Below are positions 36,014 to 44,119 of a DNA stretch of 49,767 bases, piece by piece (position 1 is the first letter of the stretch; every line of letters begins with the position of its first letter). This DNA is from Streptomyces diastatochromogenes. GTDB taxonomy: Bacteria > Actinomycetota > Actinomycetes > Streptomycetales > Streptomycetaceae. A program made the translations under genes and the position numbers. The notes beneath the pieces were generated by a model. That model made no database searches and was not told the origin of the DNA. It was given only the letters and a program-made list of their open reading frames with translations. The stretch lies in assembly GCA_001418405.1 (NCBI GenBank), contig LIQL01000083.1:1-49767 (forward strand), in the 5' to 3' direction.

Positions 36014-36949
36014 CTAGAAGTACCCCTCGCGCTTGCGGTCCTCCATGGCGGCCTCGGACATCTTGTCGTCGGCCCGGGTCGCGCCCCGCTCGGTGAGCCG
36101 GGACGCGGCGATCTCCGCGATGACGGCCTCGATGGTGTCCGCGTCCGATTCGACGGCGCCGGTGCAGGACATGTCGCCGACGGTGCGGTAGCGCACCTGC
36201 CGGACCTCCAGCTTCTCGTCGTCCTTCGGGCCGCCCCAGCCACCGGGCGCCAGCCACATGCCGCTGCGGGCGAAGACCTCCCGCTCGTGGGCGTAGTAGA
36301 TGGCGGGCAGTTCGATCTTCTCGCGGGCGATGTACTGCCAGACGTCCAGCTCGGTCCAGTTGGAGAGCGGGAAGACCCGGACGTGCTCGCCCGGCGAGTG
36401 CCGGCCGTTGTAGAGCTGCCACAGCTCGGGCCGCTGCCGGCGCGGGTCCCAGCCGCCGAACTCGTCGCGCAGCGAGAACACCCGCTCCTTGGCGCGGGCC
36501 TTCTCCTCGTCCCGGCGGCCGCCGCCGAAGACCGCGTCGAAGCGGTTCTTGTCGATGGCGTCCAGCAGCGGCACGGTCTGCAGCGGGTTGCGGGTGCCGT
36601 CCGGGCGCTCGCGCAGTTCACCGCGGTCGATGAAGTCCTGCACCGAGGCGACGTGCAGCCGCAGGCCGTGCCGCGCCACGGCGCGGTCGCGGTAGTCGAG
36701 GACCTCGGGGAAGTTGTGCCCGGTGTCGACGTGCAGCAGGGCGAACGGCACCGGCGCCGGCGCGAACGCCTTCAGCGCCAGGTGCAGCATGACGATGGAG
36801 TCCTTGCCGCCGGAGAAGAGGATCACGGGCCGCTCGAACTCGCCCGCCACCTCGCGGAAGATGTGCACCGCCTCGGACTCCAGGGCGTCCAGGTGCGACA
36901 GCGCGTAGGGGTTGTCCAGTTCCTCGGAAAGCGCAGCAACGGTGGTCAC
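36014..36949 (-). CDS. cysD: Sulfate adenylyltransferase subunit 2
   Basis: A 311-aa PP-loop enzyme that adenylates sulfate; the pyrophosphatase-type motif is ILFSGGKDSIVMLHLAL. Other CysD segments are LLHVDTGHNFPEVLDYRD, GGGRRDEEKARAKERVFS and LSNWTELDVWQYI. The GTG start at 36949 has an AAGGGG site and overlaps the stop of the upstream 32-aa mini-ORF as GTGA. It forms the ATP sulfurylase heterodimer with CysN. Confidence 0.97.
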   Translation of the reverse strand: MTTVAALSEELDNPYALSHLDALESEAVHIFREVAGEFERPVILFSGGKDSIVMLHLALKAFAPAPVPFALLHVDTGHNFPEVLDYRDRAVARHGLRLHVASVQDFIDRGELRERPDGTRNPLQTVPLLDAIDKNRFDAVFGGGRRDEEKARAKERVFSLRDEFGGWDPRRQRPELWQLYNGRHSPGEHVRVFPLSNWTELDVWQYIAREKIELPAIYYAHEREVFARSGMWLAPGGWGGPKDDEKLEVRQVRYRTVGDMSCTGAVESDADTIEAVIAEIAASRLTERGATRADDKMSEAAMEDRKREGYF

Positions 36950-37044
36950 GCGGTATCCCCTTCGTTCGCTTCTCCGCCCACGAGGCGCGGAGGTGCGGGT
37001 ATCACGGCTGGCCGCGGGGCGGTGCCCGCGTGTGCGTCGCTCAC
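36946..37044 (-). CDS. Mini-ORF of 32 aa between cysC and cysD
   Basis: A GTG at 37044 overlaps the cysC stop as GTGA. The frame then runs for 32 residues and ends in a TGA that overlaps the cysD GTG, again as GTGA. A GAAAGGGG ribosome-like site lies 5-6 nt before the start. The peptide begins MSDAHAGTAPRPAV and is Pro/Ala-rich with no cysteine, signal or membrane segment. It could be a coupling peptide that carries ribosomes from cysC to cysD, or a small functional protein. I do not recognise it. Confidence 0.5.
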   Translation of the reverse strand: MSDAHAGTAPRPAVIPAPPRLVGGEANEGDTA

Positions 37045-37574
37045 GCCAGGCCCCTTTCGACGAGCAGCGCGTGCAGCGCCGCCGCGGACTCCTGCACGGT
37101 CTGGGTGTGCGACTCGATCCGCAGGTCCGGTGCCGCGGGCTCCTCGTAGGGGTCGTCCACGCCGGTCAGCCCGGAGATCTCGCCGGCCGCCTGCCGGGCG
37201 TACAGGCCCTTCACATCGCGCTCGGAGCAGACCTCGACCGGAGTGGCGACGTGCACCTCCAGGTACGGCGTGCCCTCGCCCTGGTGGCGCTTGCGCACCG
37301 CCTCGCGGCTGTCCGCGTAGGGGGCGATCACCGGGACCAGGGCCTTCACGCCGTTGCTCGCCAGCAGTTCGGCGACGAAGCCGATCCGCTGGACGTTGGT
37401 GTGCCGGTCCGCGCGGCTGAAACCGAGGCCCGCGGAGAGGAACTCGCGGATCTCGTCGCCGTCGAGCACCTCGACGCGGTGTCCCTCGCCGCGCAGCCGC
37501 TCGGCCAGCTGGTGCGCGATGGTCGTCTTGCCCGCGCTCGGCAGACCGGTCAGCCAGATCGTGGCGCCCGTCAT
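37041..37574 (-). CDS. cysC: Adenylylsulfate kinase (APS kinase)
   Basis: A 177-aa kinase that phosphorylates APS to PAPS. P-loop WLTGLPSAGKTT, then VLDGDEIREFLSAGLGFSRADRHTNVQRIGFV and the VIAPYADSR loop match the family. I chose the ATG at 37574 because a GGAG site sits 6 nt before it. An in-frame ATG at 37598, overlapping the cysH stop as TGATG, would add MAEFLETQ and is possible. Because the neighbouring CysH is of the iron-sulfur APS reductase type, PAPS from CysC may serve sulfotransfer rather than reduction. Confidence 0.95.
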   Translation of the reverse strand: MTGATIWLTGLPSAGKTTIAHQLAERLRGEGHRVEVLDGDEIREFLSAGLGFSRADRHTNVQRIGFVAELLASNGVKALVPVIAPYADSREAVRKRHQGEGTPYLEVHVATPVEVCSERDVKGLYARQAAGEISGLTGVDDPYEEPAAPDLRIESHTQTVQESAAALHALLVERGLA

Positions 37575-37597
37575 CTGTGTCTCCAAAAACTCCGCCA

Positions 37598-38287
37598 TCA
37601 GTGCAGTCCGCACTCGGTCTTGTTGCTGCCGGCCCAGCGGCCGGCCCGCGCGTCCTCGCCGGCCTGCACCCGACGGGTGCAGGGGGCGCAGCCGACGGAG
37701 GCGTAGCCGTCCATCAGCAGCGGGTTGGTGAGCACCCCGTGCTCGGCGACGTAGGCGTCCACGTCGTCCTGCGTCCAGCGGGCGATCGGCGAGACCTTCA
37801 CCTTCTGCCGCTTGGCGTCCCAGCCGACCACCGGGGTGTTCGCCCGGGTCGGCGACTCGTCCCGGCGCAGCCCGGTCGCCCACGCGTCGTAGCCGGCCAG
37901 GCCCGTTTCGAGCGGCTTGACCTTGCGCAGCGCGCAGCACAGGTCGGGATCGCGGTCGTGCAGCTGCGGGCCGTACTCGGCGTCCTGCTCGGCCACGGTC
38001 TGACGGGGCGTCAGTGTGATGACGTTGACGTCCATCACCGCGGCCACCGCGTCCCGGGTCCCGAGGGTCTCCGGGAAGTGGTAGCCGGTGTCCAGGAAGA
38101 CCACGTCCACGCCGGGGAAGGCCCGCGAGGCCAGGTGCGCGACGACCGCGTCCTCCATGGAGGAGGTGACGCAGAACCGCGGACCGAAGGCGTCGGCGGC
38201 CCACCGGAGGATCTCCAGGGCGGGCGCGTCCTCCAGGTCGCGGCCCGCCTGCTCGGCGAGCTGCTGAAGGTCGGTGCTGGTGGTCAC
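37598..38287 (-). CDS. cysH: Adenylylsulfate reductase, Fe-S type
   Basis: A 229-aa reductase that makes sulfite from adenylated sulfate using thioredoxin. The PP-loop-like fold shows LDTGYHFPETLGTRD. The paired cysteines C117-C118 (DLCCALRK) and C200-x2-C203 (VGCAPCTR), which bind a 4Fe-4S cluster, mark the APS-reducing type. The catalytic cysteine C226 lies in the terminal ECGLH. The GTG start has a GGAGG site and overlaps the stop of the 70-aa zinc-ribbon gene as GTGA. Confidence 0.95.
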   Translation of the reverse strand: MTTSTDLQQLAEQAGRDLEDAPALEILRWAADAFGPRFCVTSSMEDAVVAHLASRAFPGVDVVFLDTGYHFPETLGTRDAVAAVMDVNVITLTPRQTVAEQDAEYGPQLHDRDPDLCCALRKVKPLETGLAGYDAWATGLRRDESPTRANTPVVGWDAKRQKVKVSPIARWTQDDVDAYVAEHGVLTNPLLMDGYASVGCAPCTRRVQAGEDARAGRWAGSNKTECGLH

Positions 38288-38496
38288 GGCGTACCTCCGT
38301 CAGAAGCGGAAGGAACTGCGGAAGGGGAAGGAGACGGGGCGGACCCGGCGGCTCCCGGGGCCAGCAGCCCCAGGAACTTCAGCCGGAAGGCCCGGCTGCA
38401 CGCCCGGCACTCCCACGAGCCGTGGCCCTCCTCGGAGGGGTGCAGGTCCTCGTCCCCGCAGTACGGGCAGTAGAACGGCGCGGCGCGTTCGCTCAC
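38284..38496 (-). CDS. Small zinc-ribbon protein of the sulfur operon
   Basis: A 70-aa protein with C10-x2-C13 and C30-x2-C33, a four-cysteine zinc ribbon (FYCPYCG, WECRACSRAF), followed by a Pro/Ser-rich tail. The GTG has a GGGAGG site, and the stop overlaps the cysH start. Its constant place between sulfite reductase and cysH in Streptomyces suggests a role in sulfur reduction, for example as an electron-transfer or folding partner, but no function is known to me. Confidence 0.85.
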   Translation of the reverse strand: MSERAAPFYCPYCGDEDLHPSEEGHGSWECRACSRAFRLKFLGLLAPGAAGSAPSPSPSAVPSASDGGTP

Positions 38497-38530
38497 GGTT
38501 CCTCCCGTTCGGTCTCGGTGCGTCGCGGGG

Positions 38531-40225
38531 TCACTTCAGGGCACCCTCTTCGGCGCGCGCCGCCCAGGTGGCGAACCGCTCGCCCTCCTCGCGCTGCGCC
38601 TCGAAGTTGCGCAGCACCCGCTCGACGTAGTCGGGCAGCTCCTCGGAGGTGACCTTCAGTCCGCGGACCTTGCGGCCGAAGCCCGGCTCCAGGCCCAGCG
38701 CGCCGCCCAGGTGCACCTGGTAGCCCTCGACCTGGTTGCCGTCGTCGTCCAGCACCAGCTGGCCCTTGAGGCCGATGTCCGCGACCTGGATGCGGGCGCA
38801 GGCGTTGGGGCAGCCGTTGAGGTTGATGGTGATCGGCTCCTGGAAGTCCGGCATCCGGCGCTCCAGTTCGTCGATCAGCGCGGAGCCGCGCCCCTTGGTC
38901 TCGACGATGGCGAGCTTGCAGAACTCGATGCCGGTGCAGGCCATCGTGCCGCGCCGGAACGGCGACGGGTTGACCTGGAAGTCCAGTGCCTCCAGCCCGG
39001 CGACCAGCGAGTCGATCCGGTCCTCGGCCACGTCGAGGATGATCATCTTCTGCTCGACGGTGGTGCGCAGCCGGTCCGAGCCGTGTGCGGCGGCGAGTTC
39101 GGCGACCTTGGTGAGGGTGGCGCCGTCGACCCGGCCGACGCGCGGGGCGAAGCCCACGTAGAACCGGCCGTCCTGCTGGCGGTGCACGCCGACGTGGTCG
39201 CGCCACTTGTGCGCGGGCTGCTCGGGCGCCGGGCCGTCGACCAGCTTGCGCTGGAGGTACTCGTCCTCAAGCACCTGGCGGAACTTCTCCGGGCCCCAGT
39301 CGGCCATCAGGAACTTCAACCGGGCGCGGGTGCGCAGCCGGCGGTAGCCGTAGTCCCGGAAGATGCCGACCACGCCGGCCCAGACGTCGGCGACCTCGTC
39401 CAGCGGCACCCAGGTGCCCAGGCGCTGCGCGAGCTTGGGGTTGGTGGACAGGCCACCGCCGACCCACAGGTCGAAGCCCGGGCCGTGCTCGGGGTGGACG
39501 ACGCCGACGAAGGCCACGTCGTTGATCTCGTGCACCACGTCCTGGACCGGCGAGCCGGAGATCGCGGTCTTGAACTTGCGTGGCAGGTTGGAGAACTCCT
39601 TGCTGCCGATGTAGCGCTCGTGGATCTCGTCCACGGCCGGGGTGCCGTCGATGATCTCGTCCGCCGCGATGCCGGCCACCGGCGAACCGATGATCACGCG
39701 CGGGCAGTCACCGCACGCCTCGGTCGTGGACAGCCCCACGGCCTCCAGCTTCTCCCAGATGGCGGGCACGTCCTCGATGCGCACCCAGTGCAGCTGGACG
39801 TTCTGCCGGTCGGTGATGTCCGCGGTGCCGCGGGCGTACTGCTCCGAGACCTCGCCGATGGCGCGCAGTTGGGCGACGGTGAGCCGACCGCCGTCGATGC
39901 GGACCCGCAGCATGAAGTACTTGTCGTCGAGCTCCTCGGGCTCCAGCACCGCGGTCTTGCCGCCGTCGATCCCGGGCTTGCGCTGGGTGTACAGGCCCCA
40001 CCAACGCATCCGGCCGCGCAGGTCGTTGGGGTCGATGGAGTCGAAACCGGCCTTGGAGTAGATCGTCTCAATGCGTGTCCGCACATTGAGACCGTCGTCG
40101 TCCTTCTTGAACTGCTCGTTGCCGTTGAGCGGCGTGAAGTGACCAACGGCCCACTGGCCCTCGCCGCGGTGGCGGCCGGCCTTGCGGCGGGTCGTGGCGG
40201 TGGGCGGTTCCGGGGTGGCGGCCAT
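38531..40225 (-). CDS. Siroheme sulfite reductase (ferredoxin-type)
   Basis: A 564-aa enzyme that reduces sulfite to sulfide with siroheme and a 4Fe-4S cluster. Cluster ligands are visible: C-x5-C in ACTGIEFCKLA (about 429-436) and C-x3-C in NGCPNACAR (about 471-477). An ACGDCPRV motif lies near residue 170. Two nitrite/sulfite reductase half-repeats are present. The ATG has an AAGGAC site. It is the first enzyme gene of the operon, 219 nt after the leader peptide. Nitrite reductase is the main alternative, but the cys neighbours argue for sulfite. Confidence 0.93.
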   Translation of the reverse strand: MAATPEPPTATTRRKAGRHRGEGQWAVGHFTPLNGNEQFKKDDDGLNVRTRIETIYSKAGFDSIDPNDLRGRMRWWGLYTQRKPGIDGGKTAVLEPEELDDKYFMLRVRIDGGRLTVAQLRAIGEVSEQYARGTADITDRQNVQLHWVRIEDVPAIWEKLEAVGLSTTEACGDCPRVIIGSPVAGIAADEIIDGTPAVDEIHERYIGSKEFSNLPRKFKTAISGSPVQDVVHEINDVAFVGVVHPEHGPGFDLWVGGGLSTNPKLAQRLGTWVPLDEVADVWAGVVGIFRDYGYRRLRTRARLKFLMADWGPEKFRQVLEDEYLQRKLVDGPAPEQPAHKWRDHVGVHRQQDGRFYVGFAPRVGRVDGATLTKVAELAAAHGSDRLRTTVEQKMIILDVAEDRIDSLVAGLEALDFQVNPSPFRRGTMACTGIEFCKLAIVETKGRGSALIDELERRMPDFQEPITINLNGCPNACARIQVADIGLKGQLVLDDDGNQVEGYQVHLGGALGLEPGFGRKVRGLKVTSEELPDYVERVLRNFEAQREEGERFATWAARAEEGALK

Positions 40226-40688
40226 GGGTTACGTCCTTCTGGGCGGCTCAAAGGGAGTGCGGACGGGTCCGGTGAACCCTCGCTGACCTGCGTGGACACA
40301 CCGAAGCGCGGCGCGCGTGCGCGCGTCGGCGGTGGCATGCGGGGTCGGGGGTTCAACGCGTCCGCGACGATGGGGACGACGGGTGCGACGTGGTGGTGCT
40401 GAGGTGCTGTCCGGATCCGTGGGTACGGACCGGCCCGTGCAGCGTCAGCCCGCCCGACAAATGGCGCTGGACATGCGGCCGAGGTCGACGTGCCGCCGAC
40501 TCACCAAGGCAATTCCAGCTCGAGACATGACGGAAGCGTGGCACGGGGCTCTCCGGACAGTCCACCGTCATCCAAAATATGGACATGCTTGTCCCGTATC
40601 GCGAGACGATGTGGTGCCCGTCACGTTGCGGAGGGGTTTCGGGGGCGCGGGCGGCCGCGCCCCCTGCGGGGCCGAAGGGGGGTGCGGC
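40226..40688. promoter_or_regulatory. Control region of the sulfur operon
   Basis: This gap of about 460 nt holds the leader peptide above. Upstream of it on the minus strand, a GGACA-TGCT-TGTCC inverted repeat (40581-40594) adjoins an AT-rich CCAAAATATGG patch (40572-40582) that looks like the promoter core with an operator. The 219 nt after the leader are GC-rich and may fold into an attenuator, but I could not define alternative hairpins. Confidence 0.5.
40445..40528 (-). CDS. Short leader peptide upstream of the sulfite reductase gene
   Basis: A 27-codon frame starts MSRAGIALVSRRHVDLGR and ends with a single cysteine two residues before the final Gly (AICRAG). The RRHVDL...CR pattern matches the leader peptides seen before many Streptomyces sulfur and amino-acid genes. 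It ends 219 nt before the reductase start. Stalling at the late Cys codon when cysteine is scarce could change downstream folding or transcription. The peptide itself is convincing; the mechanism is inferred. Confidence 0.8.
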   Translation of the reverse strand: MSRAGIALVSRRHVDLGRMSSAICRAG

Positions 40689-41282
40689 TCAGGGAGTTGC
40701 GGCGGCCGGCACCGGCCCGGCGCCCGGCCACGGGCCGGGGGCCTCGACCTCCGGCTCCTCGGCCACCTCGGTGCGGAACAGCCGGAAGCCGCGCCGCTCG
40801 TAGTTGGCCCGCGCGTGCGGACCGTCGTCGCTACAGGTGTGCAGCCAGACCCGCGCGGTCGCCGGCCGGCCCGGCCACCGCTCGGCCAGGTCCCAGGCCC
40901 GCGCCGTTCCGTACCCGAGCAGGTGCCCTCCGATCCGCCGCCCCCGGAAGGCCGGCAGCAGCCCGAAGTAGACGATCTCCACCACTCCGTCCGGCTGGCC
41001 CTGGAGCTCGATGAACCCGGCGGGCGTCCCGTGCGCGTACGCCACCCACGTCTCGGTGCCCGGCTGCGCCAGGTGCTCGGCCCAGCGCGCGTACGACCAC
41101 GCCAGCCGGTCGGTCCACAGGACGTCCCCGCCGACCGCCGTATAGAGGAAGCGGCTGAACTCCGGCGAAGGCACCTCGGACCGGACGATCCGGACGTCCT
41201 GCTCGGCGGCCGGCTCCGCGCCGGGCGAGAGCGCGGCGCGCGAGGTCTGTTCGAGGTGCCAGATGGTGACGGGGTGGCTCAT
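40689..41282 (-). CDS. GNAT-family N-acetyltransferase
   Basis: A 197-aa acetyltransferase. The acetyl-CoA binding region is VYFGLLPAFRGRRIGGHLLGYG (Q/RxxGxG/A-like loop), flanked by GFIELQGQ and the late ARANYERRGFRLFRTE. The start is the ATG at 41282. The substrate is unknown. It lies 160 nt beyond the sulfur leader and in the same direction, but the gap and the operon promoter between them argue against cotranscription with cys genes. Confidence 0.9.
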   Translation of the reverse strand: MSHPVTIWHLEQTSRAALSPGAEPAAEQDVRIVRSEVPSPEFSRFLYTAVGGDVLWTDRLAWSYARWAEHLAQPGTETWVAYAHGTPAGFIELQGQPDGVVEIVYFGLLPAFRGRRIGGHLLGYGTARAWDLAERWPGRPATARVWLHTCSDDGPHARANYERRGFRLFRTEVAEEPEVEAPGPWPGAGPVPAAATP

Positions 41283-41382
41283 GGCGCCAGCACATCACAC
41301 GGCGGGCGCCGGGCCGTACGGCGGTCCGAGGGCCGGGACGCGCCCGGACCGCCGCGGGCGACGGAGCCGGCGGGGGCGTGTC

Positions 41383-42267
41383 CTAGGAGGTCACGCCCGG
41401 CCAGGCGCCGTCCGCCGCGAAGACCGCGTCCGCGAGCCGCTCGACCTGGTCCGGGTCCGGCGACCAGCAGTACAGCATCACCTCGTCCGCCCCGCTCGCG
41501 AAGTACCCGGCGACCGCCTCGCGCAGCGCGGCCGGTGTGGTGAGCAGTCCGTCGACGACGTGGTCGGTGTACGGGGTGGCGCCGTAGTACGCGCGCAGTT
41601 CGTGGCGGGCGCGGTCCACGACGGCGGCGGGCCCGAGGGCGACATTCACCTGGGCCAGCAGCCGGGGGCGACCGGCCCGACCGGCCCGCTCCCAGGCCGC
41701 CTCCACATCACGGAACATCTGGTCCATCTGGTGGGACGGCAGGGCCGCCCCGAGGAACCCGTCGCCCCAGCGGGCGACCCGTTCCACCACGGCCGGCACG
41801 AACCCGCCGAACAGCACCTCCGGCCCGCCCGGCCGCGCCGGTGCGGGCCCGACCGGGCCGACTTCCGTGGACAGCGGCCCGCCGGCCCACAGGCGCCGCA
41901 GCGTGGCCAGCTGCCCGTCGAGCCGGCGCCCCCGGGTGCGCAGGTCCACCCCCGCGGCCAGGTAGTCGTCGGCGCGCCCGCCGATGCCGATGCCGAGCGT
42001 GAACCGCCCGCCGGACAGCAGATCGAGCGTGGCGGCCTGCTTGGCCAGCAGCGCGGTGCGGTGCAGCGGAGCCAGCAGCACCTCGGTCTGCAGACGCACC
42101 CGGGTGGTCGCGCCGGCCAGCGCGGCCAGGGTGACCAGGGGCTCGGGGTTGGCGTACACCAGCCGGTCGAGCAGGGCGACGGTGGAGAAGGGGCTGGCGT
42201 CGGCGCGCCGCGCCCAGGTCAGGAGTCGGGTGGGGTCGGAAATGGGGAGGCCAAGGCCCACGGACAC
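41383..42267 (-). CDS. LLM-class flavin-dependent oxidoreductase
   Basis: A 294-aa luciferase-like monooxygenase-fold enzyme, probably using F420 or FMN. Motifs: VGLGLPISDP at the N-terminus, VLLAPLHRTALLAKQAATLDLLSGGRFTLGIGIGG (the family signature), and FASGADEVMLY near the end. The GTG start at 42267 has a GGAGG site 6 nt away. The substrate is not predictable. The neighbouring GAF regulator is on the same strand 205 nt upstream and could control it. Confidence 0.9.
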   Translation of the reverse strand: MSVGLGLPISDPTRLLTWARRADASPFSTVALLDRLVYANPEPLVTLAALAGATTRVRLQTEVLLAPLHRTALLAKQAATLDLLSGGRFTLGIGIGGRADDYLAAGVDLRTRGRRLDGQLATLRRLWAGGPLSTEVGPVGPAPARPGGPEVLFGGFVPAVVERVARWGDGFLGAALPSHQMDQMFRDVEAAWERAGRAGRPRLLAQVNVALGPAAVVDRARHELRAYYGATPYTDHVVDGLLTTPAALREAVAGYFASGADEVMLYCWSPDPDQVERLADAVFAADGAWPGVTS

Positions 42268-42471
42268 GGAAATCCTCCAGGAACGGCATGCCGCAGGGCA
42301 TGCGGGAACGCGGATGGTCGTGTCGCCCACTCGTCTGGTCCGGCGCGTCATGCGCGTACCGGCTGCTCCCGTTCTGCGACGTCCTTCTGGAGAGCTGCGT
42401 CAGAGTGCGCCCACCGTAGCGGCGGGCGGCGCGCCCGCGCACCGCGGTTTCCGGCGGGCGCGCCGGGCCGC

Positions 42472-43833
42472 TCACGCCATCCCGTGCCCGGCCCCCGCCC
42501 GCCGGGCCGCCAGCACCGTCGGCGCGGTGGAGTGCGGCAGCAGTTCCACCGCCCGGGTCGGCAGGCGGAGCTCCACCTCCACCCCGTCCGCGAAGCGGTA
42601 CGGGCGGTGGGCCAGCACCCCGGCGAGGTTGCGCCGCAGCCGGGACAGCTCGGCCCGGACCGTGACCGTGCGCCCGCCGTCGCCGAACAGGTCCCGGGCC
42701 AGTTCGGCGGCGCTGCGCCCGCGCGGGTGGGCGGCCAGCACGAACAGCAGCTCCGCGTGGCGCGGGGTCAGCGCGTGCGACCAACTGCCCGCCGGGCCGG
42801 CCACCGTCACCGCCGGCCCGCCGGGCCCGCCGAGGTCCAGCACCACCCGGGGCGGCTCCGGCGCCGGCTCCGGCCGGCCGAGCCGGATCAGCCAGCCGCC
42901 GGGCAGCGGCTCCAACGTGCACATCCCGTACCGCGGCAGCCACACCGGCCCGGCCTCCGGCTCCTTGGGCAGCGCCACCCGGTCCGGCGGGGTCATCCCC
43001 GTCACCGCCGCCGTCCAGCCGTGCGCGTCGACGGCCAGCGCCCGCCCGCCGATCCGGGCCAGCATCGGCGCCGCGCTGGATCGCAGCCGCTCCAGGGACG
43101 CGTGGTGGCGGGTCCGCAGCTCGCCCTCGGCGAGCCGGGCCACCGCGGAGACCAGCGCCAGCGTCGTCGGATGGAAGGAGTACGCCGGCCCGCTGACGTC
43201 CACCGTGCCCAGCAGCCGCCCGTCGCGCGGGTCGTGCAGCGGTGCCGCGGCGCACGTCCACTGGTGGTGGCTGCGCAGGAAGTGCTCCGCGGAGTGCACC
43301 AGGACGGGGCTGCGGGCCACCAGCGCGGTGCCGATCGCGTTGGTGCCGACCACCCCCTCCGTCCAGTCGGCGCCCTTGTCGAAGCCGAGCCGGTCGGCCA
43401 TCCGCCGGATCGGGGCGCTGCCGTCGCGCCACAGCACCCTTCCCTCGGCGTCGGTGACCACCATGATCTGCTGGGCGGCGTCGGCGGTCGGCAGCAGTCC
43501 GCCGCTGAGCACCGGCAGCACCGAAGCCAGCTGGGACCTCTGCCGTCGGAACTCCAACTCGGCCATGCTCAAAAGGTGTTGGTCGTTAGCGCGCTCCGGG
43601 TCCACGCCGCGGTCCAGCACCCGCCGCCAGGATTCGCCGATCACCGCGCGGGGCGTGTCCCGGGGTGCCTCCGCCGGCACGTGGTCACCGGCCAACGTCG
43701 CCTCGTGGACCCCGGCCAGCCGCCGTGCGGTCTCCCGGATGTCCTGGGCCGCGTGGACGGCGCCGGCGATCGGTCTCTCGGTCGGCCGGGCGCCGGTCCG
43801 CTCGCCGGCCCTGTCGATCGGTCTGTCGCTCAC
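42472..43833 (-). CDS. GAF-domain transcriptional regulator (AcoR-like sensor, winged-helix output)
   Basis: A 453-aa regulator. The N-terminal third has the ESWRRVLDRGVDPE motif common to AcoR/GAF activators, then a GAF sensor (IMVVTDAEGRVLWRDGS, GTNAIGTALV, HHQWTCAAAPLHDP, GTVDVSGP). The C-terminus (about 345-430) is a winged-helix-like unit (LTPRHAELLFVLAAHPRGRSAAELARDLFG, VRAELSRLRR) in place of the sigma54-interaction domain. In other actinomycetes such proteins often control alcohol or aldehyde dehydrogenases, none of which is adjacent here. GTG start with a GGAGAG site. Confidence 0.85.
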   Translation of the reverse strand: MSDRPIDRAGERTGARPTERPIAGAVHAAQDIRETARRLAGVHEATLAGDHVPAEAPRDTPRAVIGESWRRVLDRGVDPERANDQHLLSMAELEFRRQRSQLASVLPVLSGGLLPTADAAQQIMVVTDAEGRVLWRDGSAPIRRMADRLGFDKGADWTEGVVGTNAIGTALVARSPVLVHSAEHFLRSHHQWTCAAAPLHDPRDGRLLGTVDVSGPAYSFHPTTLALVSAVARLAEGELRTRHHASLERLRSSAAPMLARIGGRALAVDAHGWTAAVTGMTPPDRVALPKEPEAGPVWLPRYGMCTLEPLPGGWLIRLGRPEPAPEPPRVVLDLGGPGGPAVTVAGPAGSWSHALTPRHAELLFVLAAHPRGRSAAELARDLFGDGGRTVTVRAELSRLRRNLAGVLAHRPYRFADGVEVELRLPTRAVELLPHSTAPTVLAARRAGAGHGMA

Positions 43834-43915
43834 GCTGCTCTCCGTTGCCCCTGCGTCCGGTCCGTGCCCATCGTGCCGTCAGGAGCCGTCCCGCGAGGCC
43901 CCATTGGCCAGATCT

Positions 43916-43933
43916 GTTGCAACGGAATGCAAC
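43916..43933. promoter_or_regulatory. Inverted repeat GTTGCA-N6-TGCAAC
   Basis: A perfect 6-bp inverted repeat with a 6-bp spacer lies in the gap between the GAF regulator and the adenylate-kinase-like gene. It is about 80 nt before the regulator start and 190 nt before the other. It may be the operator of the GAF regulator. Confidence 0.45.
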
Positions 43934-44119
43934 TGTTGTGGCCTATGACGCTTCCGGGGAAATCTGGTCACCAGCGGCCGATGGCGTCCCTCCCCGCGCC
44001 GGGAGCGTGCGGGGCCCACCCGGAGGTTTCGCCGGACACCCGACGGAGAACCCGCCGGTGCCCGCCGGGGACGCGATCGGCCGCCCGCGTCGTCGGCACG
44101 GTGTGGGAGGGGGCTCACC

